A stretch of 64,000 nt of DNA, taken from positions 107,610 to 171,609 of the forward strand of contig PQAS01000055.1 in the NCBI GenBank assembly GCA_003104905.1, in the 5' to 3' direction. Under the pieces are notes generated by a model. The model worked only from the letters and a program-made list of their open reading frames with translations, ran no database searches and was not told the DNA's origin. Below are positions 1 to 8,500 of this stretch, piece after piece (within the stretch, counting starts at the first letter, position 1; each line of letters starts with the position of its first letter). A program made the translations under genes and the position numbers. Source of the DNA: Candidatus Methanoperedentaceae archaeon. Lineage in GTDB: Archaea; Halobacteriota; Methanosarcinia; Methanosarcinales; Methanoperedenaceae.

Positions 1-27
1 CACGGCATTAAATATTTGAGGTCTTCA

Positions 28-990
28 ATGGAATGTCCCGAACCACTCCATTTAAAAGGAAAATTTAAGAATACAGAAAAACCATCACATGGATTTGCAG
101 ATTTGCTCAAATGGATTTTTAATAGAAAGAGGGCAAAATGGCCAAAATGGATCGAATCAAAGCCTATCGTTGGAAATGTTTCTCAAGCGAATGGCGATGA
201 AATAAGAGTGACATTCGTCAATCATTCGACGTTCCTGATTCAGGTAGACGGGATAAATATCCTCACTGATCCCATCTGGTCTACCTGGGCAGGCCCCTTA
301 TCTTTTGTAGGAACTAAACGTATCCGGGCTCCGGGAATTAAATTTGAAGAACTTCCCCTAATTGATGTAGTTCTTGTGAGCCATAACCACTACGATCACA
401 TGGACATGCCAACACTGAAAGCATTGGAAAAAGAATTTTCTCCGCTTTTTGTAGTTGGGCTGGGAAACAAGAAATTTCTGGAAAAGAAAGGGTTAAAAAG
501 AGTGGAGGAACTCAATTGGTGTGAAAAAGCATCTCTTTCAAATGGCAGCGTTTTTTTCGTTCCAGCACAGCATTTTTCAGGACGAACTCCCTGGAATATA
601 GATAAGAGCCTCTGGGGAGGATTTATGATCGAAAGTTCACAAGGACAAATTTATTATGCAGGAGATACTGGGTTTGGGAATTTCTTTGAACATCTCCATG
701 CGAATTTTTCTAATATTAAAGTCGCATTGCTACCGATTGGTGCTTACGAACCGCGATGGTTCATGGGTCCAATTCATATGAATCCTGAAGATGCTGTAAG
801 GGCACATCAAATCTTAAAACCAAAAGTCAGTATTGGCGCCCATTTTGGAACGTTTCATCTGGCTGATGAAGGTTTTGAAGCTCCAAAGGAGGAGTTAGCG
901 ATTAACCTGAGTAAAAATGATGTTGACCCAAAGGAGTTCATCATCCTTAATCCTGGTGAAAGTGTAACTATAATGCCAAATGATACATGA
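28..990 (+). CDS. MBL-fold metal-dependent hydrolase (NAPE-PLD / UlaG-like)
   Basis: This is a cytosolic metallo-beta-lactamase-fold hydrolase. The metal motif SHNHYDHMD lies near residue 120, preceded by the strand VNHSTFLIQ and the segment GINILTDPIWS. A later AGDTGF supplies the bridging Asp and GAHFGTFHL a further His. The HMNPEDAVRAHQ segment and the overall layout are typical of the N-acylphosphatidylethanolamine phospholipase D / RomA branch; the real substrate in archaea is unknown. I chose the ATG preceded by GAGG. The frame is open upstream to the window edge, and a TTG lies 12 bases earlier, so the N-terminus could be longer. Family is fairly sure; substrate is not. Confidence 0.82.
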   Translation: MECPEPLHLKGKFKNTEKPSHGFADLLKWIFNRKRAKWPKWIESKPIVGNVSQANGDEIRVTFVNHSTFLIQVDGINILTDPIWSTWAGPLSFVGTKRIRAPGIKFEELPLIDVVLVSHNHYDHMDMPTLKALEKEFSPLFVVGLGNKKFLEKKGLKRVEELNWCEKASLSNGSVFFVPAQHFSGRTPWNIDKSLWGGFMIESSQGQIYYAGDTGFGNFFEHLHANFSNIKVALLPIGAYEPRWFMGPIHMNPEDAVRAHQILKPKVSIGAHFGTFHLADEGFEAPKEELAINLSKNDVDPKEFIILNPGESVTIMPNDT

Positions 991-1054
991 AACAAGATTC
1001 TGTGTAACCTTCGGTTGTTAAAATAAATCTTTGTTCCTCTGCAGACATCAATAT

Positions 1055-1096
1055 GGCCCAATTACAACATAGCTGTCACCAGGTGCCATTGGAAAT
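1055..1096 (+). repeat. Terminal inverted repeat, left end of Tn3-type element
   Basis: This 42-bp arm begins GGCCCAATTACAACATAGCT and matches the right arm exactly when reverse-complemented. The 5 bases outside it are AATAT, the same as outside the other arm. Confidence 0.9.
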
Positions 1097-1099
1097 GCG

Positions 1100-2239
1100 C
1101 TATTCGATAATAATTCTCTCATCCATGTTTAGAACCAACTTACCATATGGATTGATATGACCATAGAGATTTGTAACAGATGTAAAGCTAAGATAGCCGT
1201 CTCCTGATCCTCTTTGTTGTTTACTGCGATTTCTCCACCTTTGCCGTATCAGATAAAATCATTAGCACTATTCCAGTTCTCAATCACATTAAGTCCCTCC
1301 TCAATTTCCTGTCGGAGAATTTCAGAGTTCAGATATTCACACAGAAAAATAGTTTTACGAACTTTCCCAAGCTCTGAAACAGCTTGGTATGCCGGATGCT
1401 TCACTTTGTTTTTCGTAAATCTACTCAAGATTGCTTCAGCATCAGCAGTACTTCTCAACAATTCGTTTGGCTCTGGCACCTATTTTGTGAATAAGCGTGA
1501 TTAATAGTTCAATGAGCGTATCTGTAATTTCCTGCTCACGCTGATAGCAGAAAGCGGAGAGTAGAGTATAGCGAACGGCTGCAGGGTGCCGGCGTATTTC
1601 AGACAAATCCTCAACCGCTATCCGTTGCTTGCACCAAAGGATGCGTTTTCGGGAAAAATCTGAAAATAGATCAGAAGGAAGAGACAGAGCACGAATACGC
1701 TCAAGCTTGGAAATTTCCGAAAGGACATTTTCTAAGGTGGCAGCTCCCGCCTCACTTTTAAGATCAGATAAATGGATATTTCCAGATGAACTATTCTCAT
1801 TTAAGAGCGCTTCCAGATTTTCCTGTGTTTCAAGCGTCAATCTTTCCAGAATTCTTTTATATAATCGTTCATCAGCCGAGCGGACAACAGAATGGACAAG
1901 CCGTTCAATTCTTTTTGGCTCAGGTGGTTCGATTTTGAGCTATTTATACCGTTCATACATAGCCTCTTTTAGGCGGTCAAAGTTGTGTTCTTCGAGTGGC
2001 TGATCATGCGTAAATAGCCATGCCAGGATTGTTTTCGCATCTACAACAGTACCCACACGAACACCGAGGAAAGCCCTTATCTGAACACGGTGTCGTTTAG
2101 CCACCCTTTCCTGCAATTCGTATCGTTTAAATTCATTGCTTTGCACCTTTAGTTGTTGAGCGACGTGTTCCACAACTACGTCTGGAATCTCTTGCTTACG
2201 ATGTGGGAATTTCCCCTCAATCTGAAAATACTTCAGCAA
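1100..2239 (-). pseudogene. tnpA: Remnant of Tn3-family transposase
   Basis: Reading leftwards, the N-terminal DUF4158-like region (start LKYFQIEGKFP, with KRHRVQIRAFLG) is followed by an in-frame stop after MYERYK. The frame then continues as LKIEPPEPKRIERL and runs to [13 protein letters not shown]. Here the protein jumps, with a frame change near 1442-1479, to the C-terminal part: [31 protein letters not shown], another stop, then YGKGGEIAVN. A further frame shift leads to GHINPYGKL and NMDERIIIE at the end. Full Tn3 transposases are near 1000 residues; several hundred are missing from the middle, including two of the three catalytic acidic residues. The ENWN acidic position remains. It cannot be functional. 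Confidence 0.88.
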
Positions 2240-2337
2240 AACAGCATAGCCTATGCGGTTGTAGTCTGTTTCATAAATAGTTGCAGAAATTATTATGCCA
2301 ACGCTTGTTTTAATCTACATCTATTTTATGGTGTAAA

Positions 2338-2379
2338 ATTTCCAATGGCACCTGGTGACAGCTATGTTGTAATTGGGCC
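2338..2379 (-). repeat. Terminal inverted repeat, right end of Tn3-type element
   Basis: This is the exact reverse complement of the left 42-bp arm, ending GGGCC, followed by the AATAT target duplication. About 100 bases separate it from the transposase start; I see no gene in that gap. Confidence 0.9.
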
Positions 2380-2499
2380 AATATAAGCGAAGTTATTGGG
2401 CATCGCGCCATCTGCGTTCCTATTGAAAACCAAACCTTGAAAACACGGAAAATTTAACATTCTTAAAATACATATAAACTTTTTAATATGATAAGGATA

Positions 2500-2538
2500 T
2501 TTAAAAATAAAAGGCGCAAATGTTATCATTTTTGCGCC
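2500..2538 (-). terminator. Hairpin terminator of the collagen-like gene
   Basis: An 8-bp stem GGCGCAAA/TTTGCGCC with a 10-base loop lies about 30 bases beyond the stop codon of the minus-strand gene. On that strand it is followed by TTTTATTTTT. It fits an intrinsic-type terminator. Confidence 0.6.
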
Positions 2539-2567
2539 CCCTCAACAATGTATGGATAGGTCGTTGC

Positions 2568-3251
2568 TTATATCATCGACTTGGCAATGATACGGTATTC
2601 AGAGTTCGTAGCATAGCTTCCGGTGTAAGTCACCTTAACCTGTATGCTATTACCACTGGCGATCGTGTCAAGACTGTATGATCCCGTGCCCGCATTTATT
2701 GGCGTACCAAGAACCTGCTTTGTCGGCGCGTTATACCACTCCCGATACCACCCATACTCGCCATGGTGATACAGGCGATTTGTATCTGAATTCACGTCAT
2801 GGACAAGTGCAATAAGTTCCAGATACGAACTTTGGTGGTTCGAAAGATTATATATTGTATGCGTCTGGGTATCGCCAGGATTCAGCAATGTACCAGTAAA
2901 TATAGTTGCTGAAAGCCCATCGCTCCCTGCTGGTCCCTGCGGCCCAATTGGTCCAGCGGGTCCAACTTCACCCTGCGGTCCAACTGGTCCAATGGGTCCA
3001 ACTTCACCCTGCGGCCCAACTGGTCCAATGGGTCCAACTTCACCCTGCGGTCCAACTGGTCCAATGGGTCCTGGCATGAGTGTAATATTATCTATTCGCC
3101 CATCAAGCAGCGCGATGGCATCCCACAAATCTTTAAAAGGTTGTCCATCTTCTGCTTGATCTTCAGCGCTTACTACTGGAGCAAACGCTAAGGTCATTAG
3201 AATAATTGCCAGTAAAGCAATTATGCTAAATTTTCTCATATTTTTTTCCAT
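2568..3251 (-). CDS. Secreted collagen-like repeat protein
   Basis: The 227-residue product has a clear signal peptide: basic MRK, a hydrophobic stretch, and cleavage near VVSA-ED. A short linker leads to about 50 residues of Gly-X-Y collagen triplets, including three copies of the 12-residue unit [14 protein letters not shown]-terminal globular domain of roughly 115 residues rich in Tyr, Ser and Thr follows ([19 protein letters not shown] near its start). The architecture resembles bacterial collagen-like surface proteins, where the triplets trimerise and the globular end is displayed. No cell-wall or membrane anchor is seen at the C-terminus, so it may be released or held by other surface proteins. 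A GGAGGT ribosome site precedes the chosen ATG; a second ATG lies four codons in. Partners and function are unknown. Confidence 0.85.
   Translation of the reverse strand: MEKNMRKFSIIALLAIILMTLAFAPVVSAEDQAEDGQPFKDLWDAIALLDGRIDNITLMPGPIGPVGPQGEVGPIGPVGPQGEVGPIGPVGPQGEVGPAGPIGPQGPAGSDGLSATIFTGTLLNPGDTQTHTIYNLSNHQSSYLELIALVHDVNSDTNRLYHHGEYGWYREWYNAPTKQVLGTPINAGTGSYSLDTIASGNSIQVKVTYTGSYATNSEYRIIAKSMI
2959..3066 (-). repeat. Three tandem 36-bp repeats encoding collagen triplets
   Basis: Three head-to-tail units of 36 bp (plus-strand start GGTCCAACTTCACCCTGCGG) are almost identical; the middle one has a single C for T change. Each encodes 12 residues of Gly-X-Y. Near-identity at the DNA level points to recent slippage or unequal exchange, so copy number may vary between strains. 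Confidence 0.9.
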
Positions 3252-3460
3252 ATCTAACCTCCACTACATTTATTTCTCATGGCCGTTGCTAACTGCCTGA
3301 GCACCTTCGAAAACCTTCTCCTGATATATGCATCAGGATTTTTTTGGCTTTGCCACTTTTTCCATAGAAAAGATTGTCGCTATTTCCAATGAATCCAACG
3401 CTATTAGCTATTCCATTAGGAAATAAATTGACTACCTATTCCACACGTTTTACCCCTTTT

Positions 3461-3479
3461 TAAACTATAATATAGTTTA
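3461..3479. promoter_or_regulatory. 19-bp perfect palindrome in the collagen-gene upstream region
   Basis: TAAACTATA-A-TATAGTTTA is a perfect inverted repeat with a one-base centre. It includes a TATA-like core and lies about 210 bases before the collagen-like gene, inside a gene-free stretch of about 308 bases. It could be an operator overlapping a promoter, implying a long leader. A second small hairpin (CCTGAT/ATCAGG near 3322-3339) lies in that leader. No other gene is visible in the stretch. Confidence 0.4.
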
Positions 3480-3510
3480 TTCAAGATAAATGTTTCGCAA
3501 GATAAATAGC

Positions 3511-3538
3511 AAAAAAGAAAAGCACCGAATTAATTCGG
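3511..3538 (-). terminator. Possible terminator after the glutamate-synthase-like gene
   Basis: The self-complementary CCGAATTAATTCGG lies about 20 bases past the stop codon. On the minus strand it is followed by GTGCTTTTCTTTTTT. The stem is short with almost no loop, so this is a moderate call. Confidence 0.45.
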
Positions 3539-3559
3539 CCCTATAGTTTTAAAAGAAGT

Positions 3560-5140
3560 TCAGGAATTCAATATTCCTTCAACTTCCTCTTTATCCGTAT
3601 CCATTATATATGGTATCCCGGAGACATCGGCTGCTTCCTTTGTGAGTGCTGCTATATCACTGCGTTCTATGTAATTCAGGGCAAATTTCCTGTTGCCGGT
3701 CATTAGCTGGCGTACGCCCTGCGCAAGACGCTGGTAATATGTGTACACACCCATGGCTCCTGCCGGAATCTCATCAAAGCTGCTTTCATATTTCTTCCTC
3801 AATTCAGGCGCTGTAATGAATATCTCATCAACGGATTTCCCGAACCTGCTGATGTAGACAGGCACCTGTCCCTCCCTGATCTTTTTGCCTATTGTCTTTC
3901 CAACCATTGCTGCGGCAAGGGGTGAACGGGCCATACCCACGATCTTGAAATACGGCGCGCCAATCGAAAGGGCTTTTACTACCTGGTCTTCAAGAGTAAT
4001 GCCTCCTGCTATGGCTACATCGGGTATGAACTCCCCGCGTTCGTCCAGTTTTTTGAGATATCTGTACAGGAGTGAATAAATTTCCACCTGCGGAACGCCC
4101 CATTCATTCATCATTCTCCATGGGCTCATTCCTGTTCCGCCTCCTGCTCCATCAACTGTGAGCAGGTCAAGTTCCGCTTTGCTGGCAAATTTTACTGCCC
4201 TTGCCAGGTCTGCCGGCCTGTATGCACCCGTTTTAAGGAATACATGCTTTGCCCCTGCATTTCTGAGTTCTTCCACGCGGTCCATGAATCCTTTTTCGCT
4301 GACCATTCCTACGCGGCTGTGCCTTTCGAACTCATGGAAGCTGCCTGCATTGAAAGCGGCAATCACATCAGGGTCCATCGGATCGGGAAGAACGACATAA
4401 CCCCTGCTTCTTAGAAGCTGCGCTCTCTTTAATGAACTGAGCTTGACCTCTCCTCCGATGTTCTTTGCTCCCTGCCCCCATTTTAATTCAACGGTATTCA
4501 CATCAAGTTTTTCCAGAGCATATTCCTGAACACCAAGATTTGTATCTTCGACATTGGCCTGAACAATGATATCTCCATACCCGTCCCTTTGCCATTTGTG
4601 GTACATCTTGATCCTGCTTGCAAGATCAGGAGATTCAACTACTTTTCCCTTTTCAATTATTGAATCCGGATCCATTCCACAAACATTCTCACCAATGGTC
4701 AATGGCACACCTGCCATTGCAGAGCCTATTGCCAGCCCATCCCAGTTATTCTTTGCAACTGCCGTACTTCCAAGACCAGGGATAATGAAAGGCAGTTTCA
4801 ATTTAATGTCTTTTTCCTTGCCGATCCTGACTTCAAGATCAACATTGGGAAAAATGGCAACATCGCTGTTTGCCTCTATACCATGAGCTCCGACTGCTGT
4901 CCCCAGAATTGTGAAATGGCTCAGGTCAAGGGGATATTCTTTTTCGGATCCTGCAGTAATAATTCCAAAGGGCTGGGGATAAATTACCTCCTGGCCCCTA
5001 TATGCTGACTTTCCTATCTCACACATGCCGATACACCCGTCTACACAGGTGACACACATGCCGCTTAATGGACTGATCGATCCTTCGGTCCTGTTCTTTG
5101 TTAGTGTTGCTGCTGTTGCATTTACTTTTGTCAGTGACAT
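3560..5140 (-). CDS. FMN-binding glutamate-synthase-like protein (paralogue 1)
   Basis: The 526-residue product matches the central/FMN domain family of glutamate synthases: a TIM barrel binding FMN, with the signature VDGAGGGTGMSPWRMMNEWG and later AIAGGITLEDQ. The N-terminus carries a Cys cluster, CVTCVDGCIGMC, that could bind an Fe-S cluster. No amidotransferase domain is present, so the ammonia source and even the true substrate are open. It is the last gene of a minus-strand operon after nuoE, nuoF and a hoxU-like gene (57-base gap), which suggests it takes or gives electrons through that module. A close paralogue is transcribed divergently on the far side of the operon. The start has a GAGG site. 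Family is sure; reaction is inferred. Confidence 0.85.
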   Translation of the reverse strand: MSLTKVNATAATLTKNRTEGSISPLSGMCVTCVDGCIGMCEIGKSAYRGQEVIYPQPFGIITAGSEKEYPLDLSHFTILGTAVGAHGIEANSDVAIFPNVDLEVRIGKEKDIKLKLPFIIPGLGSTAVAKNNWDGLAIGSAMAGVPLTIGENVCGMDPDSIIEKGKVVESPDLASRIKMYHKWQRDGYGDIIVQANVEDTNLGVQEYALEKLDVNTVELKWGQGAKNIGGEVKLSSLKRAQLLRSRGYVVLPDPMDPDVIAAFNAGSFHEFERHSRVGMVSEKGFMDRVEELRNAGAKHVFLKTGAYRPADLARAVKFASKAELDLLTVDGAGGGTGMSPWRMMNEWGVPQVEIYSLLYRYLKKLDERGEFIPDVAIAGGITLEDQVVKALSIGAPYFKIVGMARSPLAAAMVGKTIGKKIREGQVPVYISRFGKSVDEIFITAPELRKKYESSFDEIPAGAMGVYTYYQRLAQGVRQLMTGNRKFALNYIERSDIAALTKEAADVSGIPYIMDTDKEEVEGILNS

Positions 5141-5198
5141 TTTAATCCTCCAAATATTTTATTTTTTTTATATTTTAATTAGTTCAAGTTTCACTTTT

Positions 5199-5921
5199 TT
5201 ATTTTACGTCCTCAGGTTTTTTTACACACGACAGGCATGGAACCATAAAGCACATGGCTTCACCGTACTTTGGGGCGCACACCGGTTCCGTATTGATGCA
5301 TCCGCTGCAAAGAGTGGTCTTTGCTTCCGGGCCTTGGCAGCGAAGTTCACATGCAGGGCAAATATACATGCATGCTCCGCATTTACGGCACTCATCCGAG
5401 GTCATATCAAAAGGCGTTGTAATATACCGATTCGTCCCGCGGCCGGCATATCCTATCGCTTTTGCGGCCATTTGCTCTTCACACATTCGCACACATAAGC
5501 CGCAAAGGATGCAGTCATCATTCAATGGTTCGAACCTGACTTCCTTTAGTTCCAGCATTGCAGCCATGTCCTGCAATTTCTTTGAACTTGGGCAACGGGC
5601 GATGAGAAGTTCAAGTATCATCTTCCTGGTCTTTATTACCCTGCTGCTGTGAGTGCGCACATTAAGCCCCTCGGTAACAGGATGCATGCAGGATGCAACA
5701 AGTTTTGTCCTGTTCCCGCTTCCTACTTCTACAACGCACATCCTGCATACGCCATAAGGTGTAAGTCCCTCGTCATAGCAAAGTGTGGGGATGTATATGC
5801 CATAGAACTTTATAGCTTCAAGGAGACTCCACCTGGGATCAGCCTGCACCTGGGCGCCGTTCAACATAAACGAAACCATTTCGCCTCTTGGTTTTTCAGA
5901 TTTTTTAGACACTTTTATCAC
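5199..5921 (-). CDS. HoxU / NuoG N-terminal-like iron-sulfur protein
   Basis: This 240-residue electron-transfer subunit begins with a plant-type [2Fe-2S] ferredoxin domain: a Cys before [11 protein letters not shown], then RMC, then a Cys in VASC. A linker follows, then two [4Fe-4S] motifs, [11 protein letters not shown] and [12 protein letters not shown] further Cys-rich tail ([11 protein letters not shown], then [10 protein letters not shown]) is unusual for HoxU and may hold another cluster. It lacks the molybdopterin domain of NuoG and the H-cluster of hydrogenase HydA. GTG start codon overlaps the nuoF stop by four bases, so translation is coupled. It likely passes electrons from the NuoEF flavoprotein to a partner, here perhaps the glutamate-synthase-like protein. 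Confidence 0.85.
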   Translation of the reverse strand: MIKVSKKSEKPRGEMVSFMLNGAQVQADPRWSLLEAIKFYGIYIPTLCYDEGLTPYGVCRMCVVEVGSGNRTKLVASCMHPVTEGLNVRTHSSRVIKTRKMILELLIARCPSSKKLQDMAAMLELKEVRFEPLNDDCILCGLCVRMCEEQMAAKAIGYAGRGTNRYITTPFDMTSDECRKCGACMYICPACELRCQGPEAKTTLCSGCINTEPVCAPKYGEAMCFMVPCLSCVKKPEDVK

Positions 5922-7768
5922 TCCTTCCTGACAGCTTTAAACTTGCAAACATCATAGCAGATGCCGCATTTTATGCACACATTAGTATCCAGTACGTGCG
6001 TTTGTTTTCTTTCTCCGCTGATGGCTCCTGACGGGCAGTTCTTCTTACAAAGTCCGCAGCCCGTACAGTTATCTGAATTTATGCCGTATGTAATAAGTTC
6101 CCTGCATACACCAGCCGGGCATTTGTGGTCTGCTATGTGAGCCTCATACTCGTTCCTGAAATATTTCAATGTGGACATTACAGGATTGGCCGCAGTTGTT
6201 CCTAAGGCGCAAAGTGAAGCGTCCTTTAACATTTCCGCCAGGTCTTCAATAAGTGAAAGGTCTTCCATGCTGCCTTTTCCTTCGGTTATGCCTGTCAGTA
6301 TTTCACCCATGCGTCTCAACCCTTCGCGGCATGGCACGCATTTACCGCATGATTCTTCCTGAAGGAAATTCGTGAAGTATCTTGCCAGGTCAACCATACA
6401 GGTATCTTCATCCATCACTATCATCCCGCCCGACCCCATCATAGATCCCACTTCTGTCAAACGTTCATAATCAACAGGGATATCCAAAAGATTTTCCGGG
6501 ATGCATCCCCCGCTTGGACCTCCTGTTTGCACAGCTTTGAAGGATTTGCCGCCAGGGATCCCGCCGCCTATGTCAAAAATAATCTCACGCAGGGTCATAC
6601 CCATTGGAACTTCCACAAGTCCTGTATTGTTAATTTTTCCCACTAAACTGAAAACCTTTGTTCCTTTACTGGATTCTGTTCCTATGCCGGAATACCACTC
6701 ATGGCCCTTGTTTATTATTATGGGTATATTAGCCCAGGTTTCCACATTATTCAGGTTTGAGGGCATGTCCCACAATCCTTTTTCGGAAGTGTGTATGTAT
6801 TTTGCCCTCGGTTCTCCTGGTTTTCCTTCAAGTGATGCCATGAGGGCTGTTGATTCTCCACATATGAATGCTCCTCCGCCTCTGTTGACTTTTACATCAA
6901 AGCTGAATCCTGAGCCAAGAATATCATTTCCAAGAAGACCGAATTCTCTTGCCTGCTTGATAGCTGTCAATAGATTTGAAACAGCAAGCGGATATTCATT
7001 CCTGACATACACATAGCCTTCAGTTGAACCTATTGCGTAGGCGCCGATTATCATTCCTTCAAGGACACTGTGAGGATTTCCTTCAAGAAGGCTCCTGTCC
7101 ATATATGCTCCGGGATCGCCTTCATCAGCATTACAAATGACATACTTGATATCCCCTGACGCTTCGCGGGTTGATTCCCATTTGCGTCCTGTGGGAAAAC
7201 CTCCGCCGCCACGGCCGCGAAGACCTGATAATTTCACTGCATCAATAACAGCCTCAGGAGTCATTTTCCCAAGTACTTTTGCAAGTGCGCCATATCCGCC
7301 TATCGCCAGATAATCCTTAATTTCAATGGGATTGACTATGGTGTTATTCTCAAGCAGCAGACGATTCTGTTTTTGGTAAAAAGATATATCAGTTATATAA
7401 ACCTTTTTTTCACCACTGACAGGATCCTGATAAAGCAATCTATCAATGATCTTTTTATTTTCAATAGTACTGGTAATGATCTCTTCAATATCCTCAGGTA
7501 TTACTTTCTGGTAAAAGATCCCTTCAGGGAATAAGATCACTATAGGACCACGCTCGCAGAATCCATGACATCCTGTTATTTTGAGCTCTACTTTTCCTTT
7601 CAGATTTCTTGAATCCAATTTGGTCTCTATTTCTTTTGCCACATTGCCGCAACCGCTGGCATGGCAGCCAGTGCCCCCACATACTGTAATGCAGGGCCTG
7701 TCCGGATCCCTTCCCGAAAGGATTTCGTTTCGAAGGTCCTCGAGCTCTCTTTCTGATGCTAATTTCAA
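5918..7768 (-). CDS. nuoF: NuoF-like NAD(P)H-oxidising flavoprotein subunit
   Basis: The 616 residues carry the layout of HydB/HndC/HoxF-type subunits. First comes a thioredoxin-like [2Fe-2S] domain ([11 protein letters not shown] and CHGFCERG). The NADH/FMN Rossmann region follows, with [17 protein letters not shown] and [15 protein letters not shown]. The [4Fe-4S] motif [14 protein letters not shown] comes next, and the C-terminus is a two-cluster ferredoxin ([22 protein letters not shown]). The gene starts with TTG placed after AGGTGAG. Only five bases separate it from nuoE upstream. No complex I membrane subunits are nearby, so this is a soluble diaphorase or electron-bifurcating module rather than a proton pump. 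NAD versus NADP preference cannot be told. Confidence 0.92.
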   Translation of the reverse strand: MKLASERELEDLRNEILSGRDPDRPCITVCGGTGCHASGCGNVAKEIETKLDSRNLKGKVELKITGCHGFCERGPIVILFPEGIFYQKVIPEDIEEIITSTIENKKIIDRLLYQDPVSGEKKVYITDISFYQKQNRLLLENNTIVNPIEIKDYLAIGGYGALAKVLGKMTPEAVIDAVKLSGLRGRGGGGFPTGRKWESTREASGDIKYVICNADEGDPGAYMDRSLLEGNPHSVLEGMIIGAYAIGSTEGYVYVRNEYPLAVSNLLTAIKQAREFGLLGNDILGSGFSFDVKVNRGGGAFICGESTALMASLEGKPGEPRAKYIHTSEKGLWDMPSNLNNVETWANIPIIINKGHEWYSGIGTESSKGTKVFSLVGKINNTGLVEVPMGMTLREIIFDIGGGIPGGKSFKAVQTGGPSGGCIPENLLDIPVDYERLTEVGSMMGSGGMIVMDEDTCMVDLARYFTNFLQEESCGKCVPCREGLRRMGEILTGITEGKGSMEDLSLIEDLAEMLKDASLCALGTTAANPVMSTLKYFRNEYEAHIADHKCPAGVCRELITYGINSDNCTGCGLCKKNCPSGAISGERKQTHVLDTNVCIKCGICYDVCKFKAVRKE

Positions 7769-7773
7769 TTAAC

Positions 7774-8241
7774 TCACCTTTTAACCTTTTTTGCACCAAG
7801 CAGGCTCTCCACTTTAATAGGGGTCATCTGCCCGCGATATTCTTCATTCTTGACAACTACCGGACCCAGAGCACATGCTCCAACGCAGTTGACGGTCTCA
7901 AGCGTATATTCATTATCTTGCGTCGTATCACCTGCTTTGATCCCCAGTTTGCGTTCCAGCTCTTCCAGAACCATTTTGGAACCCCTGACATGGCAGGCAG
8001 TACCCATGCACACATGGATTTGCTGCTTGCCTTTTGGTTTGAGACTGAATGCCTTGAAAAAAGTTGCCACACCAAACACCTGTACGCGTGGGATTTTTAA
8101 CATCTTTGCCACATAATCCATAGCTTCCGGGGGAAGGTATTTGTATTCAGTCTGTATGTCCTGTAATATCGATATCAAAGAACCCTTTTCATTATTATAT
8201 TCATTTAATATTGAATCCAGTTTGGATTCATCAATTTTCAT
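7774..8241 (-). CDS. nuoE: NuoE-like [2Fe-2S] subunit
   Basis: This 155-residue thioredoxin-like [2Fe-2S] protein is the 24-kDa / HydC / HndA type. The four ligands are Cys78 and Cys83 (CMGTACHVRG) and Cys119 and Cys123 (CVGACALGP), with standard spacing. The N-terminal helical part (ILQDIQTEYKYLPPEAM) is typical of the family. It is the first gene of the operon and would form the NAD(P)H-oxidising pair with the next gene. A ribosome site (AAGGAGG) precedes the ATG. Confidence 0.92.
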   Translation of the reverse strand: MKIDESKLDSILNEYNNEKGSLISILQDIQTEYKYLPPEAMDYVAKMLKIPRVQVFGVATFFKAFSLKPKGKQQIHVCMGTACHVRGSKMVLEELERKLGIKAGDTTQDNEYTLETVNCVGACALGPVVVKNEEYRGQMTPIKVESLLGAKKVKR

Positions 8242-8334
8242 AAATTTCCTCCTTTTTCATAAGCTGATAAGTGCCATGAGATTCCACTTACCGACCAGAT
8301 ACTACATAAAAGGATATTATTTTATCAAAACAGT

Positions 8335-8346
8335 AAAATATTTATA
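8335..8346 (-). promoter_or_regulatory. TATA box for the nuoEF operon
   Basis: On the minus strand the sequence is TATAAATATTTT, about 95 bases before the nuoE start. It matches archaeal TATA boxes. It lies back to back with the divergent promoter of the second glutamate-synthase-like gene, so both could be controlled from the same interval. Confidence 0.45.
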
Positions 8347-8380
8347 GGAAAGAAATTGCCTTCCGTTTCCTTTAACGTAA

Positions 8381-8390
8381 TATTTATATA
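8381..8390 (+). promoter_or_regulatory. TATA box for the second glutamate-synthase-like gene
   Basis: TATTTATATA lies about 110 bases upstream of the ATG. Starting about 25 bases further on, the transcript would begin near a small hairpin (GGAAGC/GCTTCC at about 8393-8410). GGAGG lies just before the start codon. Confidence 0.45.
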
Positions 8391-8500
8391 ATGGAAGCAC
8401 CATTCCGCTTCCGGTGCGTTGAAAAACGCCAAATCAATGCTAACAAAATAGAAGAACTCTCCTTATCGACAGATTCTTCAAAAAACCAATCTGGAGGAAC

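Larger units (their letters stand above)
1055..2379 (-). mobile_element. Tn3-family element, internally deleted (non-autonomous)
   Basis: The element is bounded by perfect 42-bp terminal inverted repeats whose outer tips read GGCCC...GGGCC. It is flanked on both sides by the same 5-bp sequence AATAT (1050-1054 and 2380-2384). A 5-bp target duplication with long inverted ends is the hallmark of Tn3-family transposition. Inside lies only a remnant transposase; no resolvase, res site or passenger gene is visible. The unmutated ends and target duplication suggest insertion after, or not long before, loss of the transposase interior, possibly moved by a full-length copy elsewhere. Confidence 0.85.

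Noticed and set aside
2959-3066. Regular 36-bp repeats as a CRISPR array
   Set aside because: The units are directly adjacent with no spacers and encode Gly-X-Y triplets in an open frame.
3322-3346. Plus-strand terminator (CCTGAT/ATCAGG then T7)
   Set aside because: No plus-strand gene lies upstream that it could terminate. It is more likely incidental, or part of the leader of the minus-strand gene.
5025-5498. Plus-strand frame opposite the glutamate-synthase-like and HoxU-like genes
   Set aside because: It is a shadow frame: low-complexity product, no family match, and it opposes strongly supported genes.
5199-8241. Respiratory complex I
   Set aside because: Only the NuoE, NuoF and HoxU-like parts are present; no membrane or quinone-site subunits are nearby.
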